This document shows, in pieces, positions 1-10,047 of a stretch of DNA of 64,000 nt. Origin of the DNA: an uncultured Pseudomonadales bacterium (GTDB taxonomy: Bacteria; Pseudomonadota; Gammaproteobacteria; Pseudomonadales; Cellvibrionaceae). Made by a program: the position numbers and the translations under genes. Positions within the stretch are counted from its first letter, which is position 1. Each line of letters begins with the position of its first letter. The notes beneath the pieces were generated by a model. That model made no database searches, was not told where the DNA came from, and saw only the letters and a program-made list of their open reading frames with translations. The stretch spans positions 62,001 through 126,000 of the forward strand of contig CANLBN010000003.1 in NCBI GenBank assembly GCA_947488935.1, written 5' to 3'.

Positions 1-657
1 TTGTTGGAAGGGCTGTTTAAGAATGGTGTTTCGTTGGTGGCAACGTCTAATATTGTTCCCGATGGTTTGTATAAAGATGGCTTACAGCGAGCGCGTTTTT
101 TACCTGCGATAGCGCTACTCAATAAGCATACAGAGATAGTCAATGTCGATGGTGGTACCGATTATCGCCTGCGTTTATTAGAGCAAGCCGAGCTTTATCA
201 CTGGCCTTTAGATGCCGAGGCAGATGCGAGCTTATTAAAAAGTTTTGAAAGCCTTGTGCCAGATATTCATGAAGCAGTTGAAGAGACTTCAATCAATATC
301 GAAGGCCGCGCTATTAAAGCCCGCTTTGCCTGCGAAGATGTTATTTGGTTTGATTTTTTAGCGCTTTGCGACGGTCCGCGCTCACAAAACGACTATATTG
401 AAATAGCGATGGAATACCACGAGGTATTAATTTCAGATATTCCGGAGTTAACCGAAAAACGAGAAGATCAAGCGCGACGATTTATTAATTTAGTCGACGA
501 GTTTTACGATCGCAGTGTTAAAGTCATTATTACTGCCGAAAAACCTATTCATGAGTTATATAGTGGTCATCGTTTGCAGTTTGAATTTGAGCGTACCCAA
601 AGCCGCCTATTAGAAATGCAAAGCCACGAATACTTATCTCGTCCGCACAAACCTTAA
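1..657 (+). CDS. zapE: Cell division ATPase ZapE (AFG1-like), C-terminal part
   Basis: This is the C-terminal 218 residues of an AFG1/ZapE-family P-loop ATPase; the Walker motifs lie upstream of the window, so the frame is open at its 5' end. The visible part has the family's typical stretches: the ATSN...PDGLY segment with QRARFLPAI (sensor/arginine region) at about residues 15-37, and the C-terminal FYDR..KVIITAEKPIHELY and FERTQSRLLEMQS blocks. In E. coli ZapE is a Z-ring-associated ATPase needed under stress. The identification is from these conserved segments. The first TTG of the window is not a real start. Confidence 0.9.
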   Translation: MLEGLFKNGVSLVATSNIVPDGLYKDGLQRARFLPAIALLNKHTEIVNVDGGTDYRLRLLEQAELYHWPLDAEADASLLKSFESLVPDIHEAVEETSINIEGRAIKARFACEDVIWFDFLALCDGPRSQNDYIEIAMEYHEVLISDIPELTEKREDQARRFINLVDEFYDRSVKVIITAEKPIHELYSGHRLQFEFERTQSRLLEMQSHEYLSRPHKP

Positions 658-687
658 CCATCATGTGTTTTCAATGAATATTATGGT

Positions 688-1437
688 ATGCAAGCTATAA
701 TGACTACTCGCGTTAATGAGCAAAGCCTCTTTTCCTTGCCTTGTCATTTTGCGATAGCGGTGCCTATCTGTGAGGTCGATTACGAGAGTACATATTTTTT
801 ATTATCCGATGATGAAAAAAAACGTGTAGATAGTTTTAAATCAAAAACAGATAGCGCTTGTTATAACGTGGCTCACTCGCTTAAACGATATTGCTTGTCG
901 GGGCTACTGAATATAGAGCCGCAACTTTTGGTGTTTTCCTCTGGCGACAAGGGCAAGCCTTTTTGTGAACAGGCACAGGGGATCGATTTTAATCTCTCTC
1001 ATAGTGCAGGTTGGGTTTTGTTGGGTGTGTCTTCATTAGCAACTATTGGCGTCGATATAGAAAAGGCGGACAGGAAAATCAGTAAAAAAGTCATCGATTA
1101 TGCATTAACGCATGAGCAAATATTATCTATTAGTGAGGCAGGTTGCGAGGCAAGTAGTCGAGATAAAAAAGCAATAACCTATTGGACTCAAAAAGAAGCC
1201 ATTAGTAAGTCAGTGGGCGGAGGAATTTCTGTTGGCTTTAAAAATATTAAATGCTCGGGCAGCGTGGGTGCCAGTAAAGCCTATTGCCGCGAACAGGAAT
1301 TTTTAGTGCAAAGCCATTATTTTAAAGATGTGGTTTTTTCAGTTGCTAATTCATTAAATACCGCTGTCGATATTTATTGCTTGTCGCAATGGGGTGATCA
1401 AAGTAAAGAGAGTTTGTCCTTAGAAAAATTATTTTAA
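688..1437 (+). CDS. 4'-phosphopantetheinyl transferase, Sfp type
   Basis: The enzyme transfers 4'-phosphopantetheine from CoA to a serine of carrier proteins (ACP, PCP). At 249 residues it matches the Sfp/EntD-like class rather than the short AcpS class. Signature motifs are visible: FNLSHS near residue 100, GVDIE near 128 (Mg-binding Asp and Glu), and WTQKEAISKSVGGG near 172-185 containing the catalytic W-x-x-KEA signature. The gene may start at the ATG at 688 or the one at 700; neither has a strong Shine-Dalgarno sequence. It converges with pgi, only 19 bases away. The carrier-protein partner is not in this window. Confidence 0.88.
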   Translation: MQAIMTTRVNEQSLFSLPCHFAIAVPICEVDYESTYFLLSDDEKKRVDSFKSKTDSACYNVAHSLKRYCLSGLLNIEPQLLVFSSGDKGKPFCEQAQGIDFNLSHSAGWVLLGVSSLATIGVDIEKADRKISKKVIDYALTHEQILSISEAGCEASSRDKKAITYWTQKEAISKSVGGGISVGFKNIKCSGSVGASKAYCREQEFLVQSHYFKDVVFSVANSLNTAVDIYCLSQWGDQSKESLSLEKLF

Positions 1438-1456
1438 GAGAGAGCTTGTTGTTGAT

Positions 1457-3058
1457 TTAATATTTTGTTCCGCGTAAATAATTAATTAACTGAATCGTTG
1501 AATCGTCCCAATTTTTATCAATATCGCCTGTATTAATAGCATGCAAAATATCTTCGTTTAATTGCTTGCCAAGCTCCACGCCCCATTGATCAAAGGCATT
1601 AATATTTAAAAGTACGCTAGTGGTATAGACTTTGTGCTCATAAAAGGCGAGTAATTCACCAAGGTTAAAAGGTGTTAGCTCGTCCATAATAATAATATTA
1701 TTGGGCCTGTTACCTGGGATGACTTTATGGGGCGCTAGCCTATCAATCTCTGTCTGAGCTAACCCTTGGGTAGCGAGTTCGTCTTTTGCCTGAGTTAATG
1801 TTTTACCTTGTAAGAGCGCCTGCGATTGACTTAAGCAACAAGATAGCAAATACCAATGTTGTGCATCGTATTCGCTCATGGTTTTTTTGACTGCGATAAA
1901 ATCGCAGGGGATTAAATGCGTGCCTTGGTGCAATAATTGGTGAAAGCTGTGTTGCCCATTGGAGCCTTCGGTTCCCCAAAGAATCGACCCTGTTGGCGTT
2001 GTGATAGCTTCGCCCGTATGGGTAACCCCCTTGCCTAGGCTCTCCATATCGAGCTGTTGTAAATAGGCAGGTAAGGCCTTCATGCGTTGTGCATAGGGGA
2101 GTATTGCATGAGAGCTAGCTCCCCAATACACACTGTACCAATGGCTAATAAGTGCGGCGATAACGGGCATATTCTTTTCAAGGGGCGCATGTTTAAAATG
2201 CATGTCCATACCGTGAGCGCCGGCGAGTAATTGCCTAAAGCCTTCCATGCCGATTTCGAGCGCGATAGGCAAACCAATGGCCGACCATAACGAGTAGCGT
2301 CCACCCACCCAGTCCCACATAGGAAATATATTTTCTTTATCAATGCCAAATTCGCTAGCGATTTTTATGTTCGAGCTAATGGCGACAAAATGTTGTTTGA
2401 GTAACCCGTGCGTGCAGCCTGCATCGAGCATCCACTGTCGTGCATTGCGTGCATTACTTAATGTCTCTGCTGTAGTGAATGATTTTGAGGCAACAATAAA
2501 TAAGGTGGTTTCAGGATCTAAGTGTAATAGGCGGTCGGCGAGGTCGGCACCATCAATATTGGCAATAAATTGTAAGGTGATATTCTCTTTACGAAAAGCA
2601 AAGAGGGCTTGTGTAACAACACGTGGCCCAAGGTCTGAGCCACCAATACCAATATTAACGATAGTGGTAATGGGCTTGCCACTAAATCCCAGCCATTGTT
2701 GCTGATGAATTCGCTCAACAAATTTATCCATTTTATTAAGCGTGGCTTGGACCAATAAGCTTTGCTCCGAGTTACTAGCGGGCTCTCGTAAAGCGGTATG
2801 CAATGCTGCGCGCCTTTCGGTTGTGTTAACTGGCTCGCCAGAAAACAAGCCGTTAATAGCACTGCTAATACCCTTCTCGCGGGCTGTGTTACAAAGCGCT
2901 GTAATTATTGCGGGTGTGATATGGTTTTTAGAAAAATCAAAATGAACACCACCAACATTAATAGTAAACTCCTGCGCACGATCAGGCTGCTGTTCAAATA
3001 GCCTCAGTAGCGTATTTGATTGCATGGTCTTCGCAAAGTTTTCTAGTGTTTTATCCAT
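1457..3058 (-). CDS. pgi: Glucose-6-phosphate isomerase
   Basis: Interconverts glucose-6-phosphate and fructose-6-phosphate in glycolysis and gluconeogenesis, in the cytoplasm. The protein of about 533 residues has the expected length. Visible signatures are the NIGIGGSDLGP block, VASKSFTTAET, the GGRYSLWSAIGLP signature, and the C-terminal NAFDQWGVELGK block. I place the start at the ATG at 3058 because the longer frame begins with TTG at 3079 and neither shows a clear ribosome binding site. It lies downstream of ispB on the same strand but is separated from it by a terminator. Confidence 0.95.
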   Translation of the reverse strand: MDKTLENFAKTMQSNTLLRLFEQQPDRAQEFTINVGGVHFDFSKNHITPAIITALCNTAREKGISSAINGLFSGEPVNTTERRAALHTALREPASNSEQSLLVQATLNKMDKFVERIHQQQWLGFSGKPITTIVNIGIGGSDLGPRVVTQALFAFRKENITLQFIANIDGADLADRLLHLDPETTLFIVASKSFTTAETLSNARNARQWMLDAGCTHGLLKQHFVAISSNIKIASEFGIDKENIFPMWDWVGGRYSLWSAIGLPIALEIGMEGFRQLLAGAHGMDMHFKHAPLEKNMPVIAALISHWYSVYWGASSHAILPYAQRMKALPAYLQQLDMESLGKGVTHTGEAITTPTGSILWGTEGSNGQHSFHQLLHQGTHLIPCDFIAVKKTMSEYDAQHWYLLSCCLSQSQALLQGKTLTQAKDELATQGLAQTEIDRLAPHKVIPGNRPNNIIIMDELTPFNLGELLAFYEHKVYTTSVLLNINAFDQWGVELGKQLNEDILHAINTGDIDKNWDDSTIQLINYLRGTKY

Positions 3059-3099
3059 ACAGTGGTATCTAGTGCTCAATGAATAGGTCTATTTTAAAA

Positions 3100-3135
3100 G
3101 CTTTAGGAGCCTCAAGCTTATTCAGAGGCTCCTTT
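3100..3135 (-). terminator. Rho-independent terminator of ispB
   Basis: A perfect 9-bp stem (AGGAGCCTC at 3105-3113 with GAGGCTCCT at 3125-3133) is followed on the minus strand by a short T-rich run. It sits just after the ispB stop codon and before pgi. Confidence 0.75.
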
Positions 3136-3138
3136 ATA

Positions 3139-4128
3139 TTAATGGTCGCGACCGAGTGAAAACTCAGCGAGTTTTTCTAATTCGGTTTTATAGCGAGAGT
3201 CCTTTAAGAGTGAGAGCGATGCCTTTGCTTTACTTACGTGATCTTCTGCTTTTTTATGGGTGTAATCAATCGCGCCAGTTCTTTGTATGATAGCAATAAT
3301 CTCTTTTAATGTGTCTGGGTCAACAGGTGCATTGCGATCATCGGTAGATGTTGCCCTTATGGTATCGGCAATTAATTTGCTCTCTTGTTCTGTGCCATTT
3401 TTCATAGCATAAATAAGCGGCAGAGTAGGTTTGCCTTCGGCAAGGTCGTCGCCTACATTTTTGCCTAGCGCTTCGCTGCTACCGGTATAGTCAAGGGCGT
3501 CATCAACTAGCTGAAAGGCTATCCCTAAGTGATAGCCGTAAGCTTTTAAATCGGCTTGTAAATTAACATCGCCCTCGCTAATAACCGATGCCGTCTCGCA
3601 AGCCGCTTCAAATAAGACCGCAGTTTTTTTATGAATAACGTCAAAGTAGTTTGCTTCGCTCAGTTTTGGGTCGCCAGCATTAATGAGTTGCTGAACCTCG
3701 CCCTCGGCAATCGTGTTGGTTGTATTGGACAAAATATCCATAATTGGCATGCTACCAATAGCTACCATCATCTGAAAAGCACGAGAATATAAAAAATCTC
3801 CCACTAACACGCTGGGTGCATTGCCCCATTTTGCATTCGCTGTGGCACGGCCACGGCGCATATCTGAGGTGTCAACGACATCGTCGTGTAGTAGGGTTGC
3901 CGAGTGAATAAATTCGATAATAGCCGCGAGTGTATGTTGCTCACTGCCCTTATAGTCCAAAGCCTTGGCAACTAATAGTACCAACAAAGGCCGTAGCCTT
4001 TTGCCCCCAGCATTGATTAAGTAGTTACCAATATTTTCGACGAGATCGACGTCAGAGTGGACTTGACCCAAGATGAGTTGATTGACGGCTTCAAAATCCT
4101 CTGTAACCGCTTGATGAAAAGATAGCAT
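3139..4128 (-). CDS. ispB: Octaprenyl diphosphate synthase
   Basis: A trans-prenyltransferase that elongates farnesyl diphosphate with isopentenyl diphosphate to make the side chain of ubiquinone. The 329-residue protein has both Asp-rich motifs: LLHDDVVDTSDMRRG (first aspartate-rich motif, around residues 79-93) and FQLVDDALDYTG (second motif, around 206-217). The GGKRLRPLLVLL block near residue 42 is also typical. It is divergent from rplU, the usual arrangement in gammaproteobacteria. Product chain length (C40 versus C45) cannot be read from the sequence by eye. Confidence 0.93.
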   Translation of the reverse strand: MLSFHQAVTEDFEAVNQLILGQVHSDVDLVENIGNYLINAGGKRLRPLLVLLVAKALDYKGSEQHTLAAIIEFIHSATLLHDDVVDTSDMRRGRATANAKWGNAPSVLVGDFLYSRAFQMMVAIGSMPIMDILSNTTNTIAEGEVQQLINAGDPKLSEANYFDVIHKKTAVLFEAACETASVISEGDVNLQADLKAYGYHLGIAFQLVDDALDYTGSSEALGKNVGDDLAEGKPTLPLIYAMKNGTEQESKLIADTIRATSTDDRNAPVDPDTLKEIIAIIQRTGAIDYTHKKAEDHVSKAKASLSLLKDSRYKTELEKLAEFSLGRDH

Positions 4129-4341
4129 AGGGATAATTTCTTTATTAAGTTTATTCTTTACCGATAGAATAACAAAAGTACTGCTACTTATGGGTAAATA
4201 GCTGTTATTTAGTACCTAATTTATAGGTATAGCGGTAATGTTGAGTGCGGATGCTAGGGAGACAAGTGCTGGCTGTCAAGGCCACAGTTTTAGCCAAAAT
4301 TATAAGCGAAGAAGAAGTGCCTAAATAAGGCGATATAGGTG

Positions 4342-4370
4342 TTGTGTTGGTGTGTTTAGTATCATATAAT
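4342..4370 (+). promoter_or_regulatory. Candidate sigma-70 promoter for rplU-rpmA
   Basis: The 4129-4484 gap between ispB and rplU has a perfect TATAAT at 4365-4370, preceded at a 17-base spacing by TTGTGT at 4342-4347, a weak -35 match. This would give a leader of about 110 bases before rplU. Nothing else was recognised in the gap. Confidence 0.5.
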
Positions 4371-4484
4371 TCGCGGCCTTAATTTTTTGGTCACAATTTA
4401 TTTAAACGGCTCGAGTCCAAAATGTTTGTACCAACGTAAGCTGGTGTAAACTACTTAGCGCCGTCCATACCGTTATGGAGCATA

Positions 4485-5081
4485 ATGTCTATGTACGCAG
4501 TAATAAAAACAGGCGGAAAACAGCACCGCGTTGTTGAGGGTGAAACCCTTAAAGTAGAAAAGATCGAAGTTGCAACAGGTGAAACTGTTCAATTTGATGA
4601 CGTATTATTAGTATCGAATGGTGATAATGTCGCTATTGGTACCCCTATTGTGGCAGGTGCTGCGGTTAAAGCAGAAGTCGTTGCCCACGGTCGTGGAGAG
4701 AAAGTGCGCATTATTAAGTTTCGTAGACGTAAGCATTCTATGAAGCGTCAAGGTCATCGTCAGTGGTTTACCGAAATTAAAATCACTGAGATAGTAGCCG
4801 AAGGCGCTAAAGCAGCTCCTAAAAAGGCAGCAGCAAGCAAACCTAAAGCAGCGCCGAAAAAGGCAGAGTCAGCAGCAGCTGGTGATGATCTTTCTAAGCT
4901 TGCAGGTGTTGGCCCAGTTATGGTTAAAAAACTTAACGAAAACGGCATTGCAACATTTGCTGAAATCGCAGCGTGGAGCCCAGAGCAGGCAGCTGAGATT
5001 GACGAAAAGTTAGGTTTAAAAGGTCGTGTTGAGCGTGATGACTGGATCGCTCAAGCTAAAGAATTAATGAAAGGGGAGTAA
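4485..5081 (+). CDS. rplU: 50S ribosomal protein L21 with C-terminal helix-hairpin-helix-like extension
   Basis: The N-terminal ~100 residues are ordinary L21, a large-subunit protein that binds 23S r[17 protein letters not shown] at the start and the basic [15 protein letters not shown] near residues 75-90. The protein is 198 residues, about twice the usual 103. After a Lys/Ala-rich linker (~108-132) comes a folded-looking domain of about 64 residues containing [17 protein letters not shown] and [11 protein letters not shown], resembling a helix-hairpin-helix nucleic-acid-binding fold. Similar tails are known to me from alphaproteobacterial L21. The start is the ATG at 4485, with GGAG six bases upstream. 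It forms an operon with rpmA, 6 bases apart. Confidence 0.95.
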   Translation: MSMYAVIKTGGKQHRVVEGETLKVEKIEVATGETVQFDDVLLVSNGDNVAIGTPIVAGAAVKAEVVAHGRGEKVRIIKFRRRKHSMKRQGHRQWFTEIKITEIVAEGAKAAPKKAAASKPKAAPKKAESAAAGDDLSKLAGVGPVMVKKLNENGIATFAEIAAWSPEQAAEIDEKLGLKGRVERDDWIAQAKELMKGE

Positions 5082-5087
5082 TGACTA

Positions 5088-5345
5088 ATGGCTCATAAAA
5101 AAGCTGGTGGTAGTACTAATAACGGTCGCGATTCCGTAAGTAAACGCTTAGGCGTTAAACGTTTTGGCGGCCAAGCAGTAATTGCGGGTAACATTCTTAT
5201 CCGTCAGCGTGGTACTAAAGTACACGCAGGTGATAATGTTGGTATTGGTAAAGATCATACATTGTTTGCAAAAGCAGACGGCGTGGTTAAATTTGAAGTA
5301 AAAGGTCCTAAAAATCGTCAGTTTGTTAACGTGGTTTCTGCTTAG
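5088..5345 (+). CDS. rpmA: 50S ribosomal protein L27
   Basis: L27 sits near the peptidyl transferase centre of the 50S subunit. The 85-residue protein shows the classic N-terminus [16 protein letters not shown] and the [18 protein letters not shown] block. It directly follows rplU with a good AGGGGAG ribosome binding site and ends in front of a strong terminator, so rplU-rpmA form one transcription unit separate from obg. Confidence 0.98.
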   Translation: MAHKKAGGSTNNGRDSVSKRLGVKRFGGQAVIAGNILIRQRGTKVHAGDNVGIGKDHTLFAKADGVVKFEVKGPKNRQFVNVVSA

Positions 5346-5374
5346 TTAACAAATAAACATTAAGATCTTTTATT

Positions 5375-5404
5375 AAAAGCCTCGTCCTAGACGGGGCTTT
5401 TTTA
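5375..5404 (+). terminator. Rho-independent terminator after rpmA
   Basis: The stem GCCTCGTC/GACGGGGC with a 3-base loop is extended by A/T pairs and followed by a run of six T. It closes the rplU-rpmA unit. Confidence 0.9.
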
Positions 5405-5505
5405 TTGGTGGTTAATTTTTTAATGACACCAGCGAATGCTAGGTTAATATTGATAAATTATTTATCATGACTGGCATAATTATCTTTTTTATTATTAGCG
5501 CATAG

Positions 5506-6720
<1,215 letters not shown>

Positions 6721-6774
6721 GTAACTCGTACAAATGAGTTAAATGTTAAATAAAAGAATGAGCTAAAAGCAGAA

Positions 6775-7896
6775 ATGCAGCGAGTACAAATACAACAAGC
6801 GAAGCGCTGGGTTATTAAAATAGGTAGCTCTTTGCTAACAGATAATGGCCGTGGTTTAGATATTGCCGCTATTGGTGCATGGGCGCAGCAAATTGCGGCC
6901 TTACGTGCACGTAATATCGAGGTTGTATTAGTCTCCTCGGGCTCCATTGCCGAGGGGATGACGCGCCTAGGCTGGGATACACGACCATCATCGGTACATG
7001 AGTTACAAGCGGCCGCAGCGATAGGGCAGATGGGCTTAGTGCAAGCTTACGAGCAAGCCTTTGGCAGCTTTGATTTACATGCAGCACAAATACTCGTTGA
7101 TCACGATGACCTCTCTAATAGAGAGCGCTACCTTAATGCGCGCGCCACCTTAAAAACATTGTTATCCCTCGGTGTGATCCCTGTTGTTAACGAGAACGAC
7201 ACCGTAGTCACCGATGAAATTCGCTTTGGCGATAACGACACGCTAGCCGCACTTGTAGCTAATTTAGTCGAAGCCGATGTACTAGTGCTGCTAACCGACC
7301 AAGAAGGTTTATTTACCGCCGACCCACGCCACAATAGTGATGCGGTGCTTATCGATAACGTCGCAGCAGAAGAATCAAGCCTAGATGCTATGGTCAGCGG
7401 AGCAGGCAGCTTAGGCCGTGGTGGTATGGTCACTAAACTACGCGCGGCACGCCTAGCGGCACGCTCGGGTACACAAACAGTTATTGCCGGTGGTGTTAAC
7501 GAAAATATTATTGGCCGGCTCGCCAGTGGCGAGGTTATTGGCAGCCTATTACTGGCCGATCAACAACCTCAAGCGGCGCGTAAGCGTTGGCTTGCAGGGC
7601 AACTGCAATGCCGTGGCGAACTCACCTTAGACGACGGTGCAGTAAAAGTTTTAAAGCAATCGGGCCGTAGCTTATTACCTGTGGGTATTCAGTCGATTAG
7701 CGGTAATTTTACCCGTGGTGATCTCGTCAGTTGTAAAGATGCAAACGGTAAAGAAATTGCCCGTGGCCTTGCTAACTATAACCACCAAGAAGCGCAAAAA
7801 ATTCTGCGTCAACCAAGCGCCCAAATTGAGAGATTGCTGGGCTATAAAAACGAAGACGAAATGATTCATCGTGATAATTTGGTACTTGTTCGTTAA
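6775..7896 (+). CDS. proB: Glutamate 5-kinase
   Basis: First step of proline biosynthesis: ATP-dependent phosphorylation of glutamate. The 373-residue protein has an amino-acid kinase domain ([10 protein letters not shown] at about 13, [11 protein letters not shown] at about 52, VNENDTV near 139, [12 protein letters not shown] near 213) and a C-terminal PUA domain from about residue 280 to 365. The full length with PUA matches the E. coli-type enzyme. It follows obg by 54 bases. Confidence 0.96.
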   Translation: MQRVQIQQAKRWVIKIGSSLLTDNGRGLDIAAIGAWAQQIAALRARNIEVVLVSSGSIAEGMTRLGWDTRPSSVHELQAAAAIGQMGLVQAYEQAFGSFDLHAAQILVDHDDLSNRERYLNARATLKTLLSLGVIPVVNENDTVVTDEIRFGDNDTLAALVANLVEADVLVLLTDQEGLFTADPRHNSDAVLIDNVAAEESSLDAMVSGAGSLGRGGMVTKLRAARLAARSGTQTVIAGGVNENIIGRLASGEVIGSLLLADQQPQAARKRWLAGQLQCRGELTLDDGAVKVLKQSGRSLLPVGIQSISGNFTRGDLVSCKDANGKEIARGLANYNHQEAQKILRQPSAQIERLLGYKNEDEMIHRDNLVLVR

Positions 7897-7938
7897 TCTC
7901 GTCTTTCTAATGACTACTTTATATGGCAGTAACACCCT

Positions 7939-9012
7939 ATGAGTATTATTAAACCTCACATTTTAGCAATGTCTGCTTATAAGCCACCTCTAGAGGGGCG
8001 CAACCCAAAGGACTTTACGCTACTGGATTTTAACGAGCGTACCGTGCCTGTGAGCCAGCCAATTGTTGATGCACTACAGCACTTTATTAGCGACGGCCGT
8101 TTGCAGCAATACCCAAGCTACGGCAATATCGTTGAGCGCTTGGCGCAATATACAGGTGTTGATGCCACCCAAGTGATGATCACCAACGGCTCGGATCAAG
8201 GTATTGACCTGATCTTTAGAGCGCTCTCTAGGCCAAGTAATGAAAAGGACGCCGAGGCGATAATCCCAGGCCCTAGCTTTGCCATGTACAACCAGTGCGC
8301 AAAGGTTGAGGCAATGCAAATTATCGAGCCACAATACAGTAAAGAGGCCGGCTACCCCTTAGCTGAGGTATTAGCGGCAATCACACCCAATACCGCGATT
8401 ATTGTCGTCTCAAACCCCAACAACCCCTGCGGTACGTTAGTGGGTAACGATGTAATAGAGCAGCTCGCCAAAGCCGCGCCCCACGCAGCAATATTGGTCG
8501 ACGAATGCTATTACGAATACAGCCAACAAAGCTCGGCGAGCTTACTGGCGAGCCACACTAATATATTTATAACCCGCACATTCTCTAAAACATGGGGCAT
8601 TCCATCCCTTCGCTTTGGTTACTTACTAGCGAGCAGCACCCATATCGATGCGCTCACCAACGTGCGCGGCCCCTACGACATCAACCAACTGGCCATCGTT
8701 GCCGCCAATGCCGCACTCGACAACCCCGAGTACACCGAACAATACGTAAATGAGGTAATGAACACAGCCAAACCACAATTTGAGGCATGGCTAGACCAAA
8801 ACAACATCGACTACTGGGTGAGTAAGGCCAATTACATATGGGCATTCTTTGACAACGCCGATGCCGTTAACGAAGCGCTAAAGCAACAAAACATACTCGT
8901 ACGCCCAAAAGCCCTCAACGGCAAAACTGGCCTACGCATAACCATAGGTACAGTCGAGCAAACAACAAACTTAATTGCCGTATGCGAGCAATGCCTAAAA
9001 GCGCAAAAATAA
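7939..9012 (+). CDS. Histidinol-phosphate aminotransferase family protein
   Basis: PLP-dependent fold-type I aminotransferase of the HisC class, 357 residues. It shows SNPNNPCGTL near residue 155, LVDECYYEY near 181, and the PLP-lysine segment RTFSKTWGIPSLRFG near 212-226. HisC-like enzymes act on histidinol phosphate or on aromatic amino acids, and no histidine genes are nearby to decide, so I leave the symbol blank. The gene is 42 bases after proB and on the same strand. Confidence 0.85.
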   Translation: MSIIKPHILAMSAYKPPLEGRNPKDFTLLDFNERTVPVSQPIVDALQHFISDGRLQQYPSYGNIVERLAQYTGVDATQVMITNGSDQGIDLIFRALSRPSNEKDAEAIIPGPSFAMYNQCAKVEAMQIIEPQYSKEAGYPLAEVLAAITPNTAIIVVSNPNNPCGTLVGNDVIEQLAKAAPHAAILVDECYYEYSQQSSASLLASHTNIFITRTFSKTWGIPSLRFGYLLASSTHIDALTNVRGPYDINQLAIVAANAALDNPEYTEQYVNEVMNTAKPQFEAWLDQNNIDYWVSKANYIWAFFDNADAVNEALKQQNILVRPKALNGKTGLRITIGTVEQTTNLIAVCEQCLKAQK

Positions 9013-9048
9013 AGACTACAGGACACTAAACTGAGTTAGAATAGAGGT

Positions 9049-9510
9049 GAAGCAGAAAAAGCCTCGAAGTAGGGTAAAGAAAGAAGAAAGTTTTCAAAGT
9101 AGAATTGTTTCAGGCGAGGCGTGCGAGACGAAAGACGCGGAGTGAACAGCAGGTGATTGCTCCATGCATAATCTCACTTCCGCCGGTCGCTATCGGCATC
9201 CATGCCTTTCGCGACACTTGTGCTCCTGCACATCGTCCATGGTGGTCGTATGTGAATATTTTTAAGGTATAACTACCACGAAGTAGAAGTAGATTAGAGA
9301 AGAAAAAGTTTCGAAGTAGAATAGCTTTAGGTGAGGCGTGCGAGACGAAAGGCGCGGAGTGAACATACAGTTCATGAGCATTCTTGAGACTGAAGTGCAA
9401 CGCAGCATAAGGTAATTATACAAAGAAAAGTGTTCGAAATAGAATGTTGTTAATCGCGGCGCGTAAGCCGAAAGGCGCGGAGTGAACATGTAGTTCATGA
9501 GCACCTTGAG
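9049..9510 (+). repeat. Structured imperfect repeats upstream of ssrA
   Basis: Three diverged copies of a ~70-90 base unit (9081-9149, 9297-9387, 9421-9510) plus a partial copy (9049-9080). Each starts with a purine-rich agaaaaag..tcgaagtagaat block. It continues with GCGTGCGAGACGAAAGGCG or a close variant, then CGCGGAGTGAACA. In units 2 and 3 the tail TGAAC-5 bases-GTTCA forms a small hairpin, and unit 3 has GCC-GAAA-GGC. No convincing protein is encoded. This fills the 537-base gap between the aminotransferase and ssrA; 9150-9296 shows nothing I recognise. Confidence 0.75.
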
Positions 9511-9549
9511 GCGAGCAGCAACAAAGAGTAACGGCATTCTATGAAGAAA

Positions 9550-9938
9550 GGGGGCGATTTGGATTCGACGCCGGTGACAAAACCCAAGGTGCATGTCGTG
9601 ATGGTAGCCAATCACGTAAATCAAAAGCTGCAAACTTATAGTTGCAAATGATGACAACTACGGTGCTCAACTAGCTGCGTAAGCAGTGAAAAAGTACCAT
9701 CTAGTGACTTCGGTCCTAGCGGTCTTTAGCAAGGTGCCTGTATCGCGCTACTGACTGTCATATAGAACAGGATCGCTGCAATGTATGCTTAGGGCATTGT
9801 TGCTAAATAATACTAAGTTCGCCAATTACGTCCTGCCCGTTGGGCTGTATGCGGTTAAATCAATTAACGGAAACTAAACATGTAGAGCCGAGGGCAGAGT
9901 GCTGACGGACGGGGGTTCAACTCCCCCCGCCTCCACCA
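9550..9938 (+). ncRNA. ssrA: Transfer-messenger RNA (tmRNA)
   Basis: tmRNA rescues stalled ribosomes with SmpB (smpB is at 59038-59514). The 5' end GGGGGCG (9550-9556) pairs fully with CGCCTCC (9928-9934), including the G3-U70 wobble recognised by alanyl-tRNA synthetase. A T-arm (GGGGG-TTCAACT-CCCCC, 9911-9927) and a genome-encoded CCA (9936-9938) follow. The GGATTCGACG segment near the 5' end is the conserved one-piece tmRNA signature. The tag reading frame lies at 9644-9682. Its 3' end is a common integration target, and an AT-rich accessory block begins 110 bases later. Confidence 0.98.
9644..9682 (+). CDS. tmRNA proteolysis tag reading frame
   Basis: The internal frame of ssrA encodes ANDDNYGAQLAA and a TAA stop. 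With the tRNA-borne alanine this gives the usual degradation tag ending in LAA, recognised by ClpXP-type proteases. The upstream GTTGCAAATGATGAC context is typical of a tmRNA resume site. Confidence 0.95.
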   Translation, partial: ANDDNYGAQLAA

Positions 9939-9970
9939 TATAAGGGTTTCAAAAGAATCCAGAAAAACTA

Positions 9971-10007
9971 AAAAAGCCTGTATTTCTAACGATTTACGGG
10001 TTTTTTT
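9971..10007 (+). terminator. Terminator downstream of ssrA
   Basis: The stem GCCTGTA/TACGGGT, with G-U pairs and a 12-base loop, is flanked by an A-run and followed by seven T residues. It lies 38 bases after the tmRNA 3' end. Confidence 0.7.
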
Positions 10008-10047
10008 GTACCTTGAAGTGACTAATAATTACAGTGGTTAAAGTACT

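Noticed and set aside
2343..3001. Plus-strand frames across pgi.
   Set aside because: Antisense shadows of a clear housekeeping gene.
9110..9657. Open frames on the minus strand across the repeats and the start of ssrA.
   Set aside because: They follow from the repeats and overlap tmRNA; no protein-like sequence or start signals.
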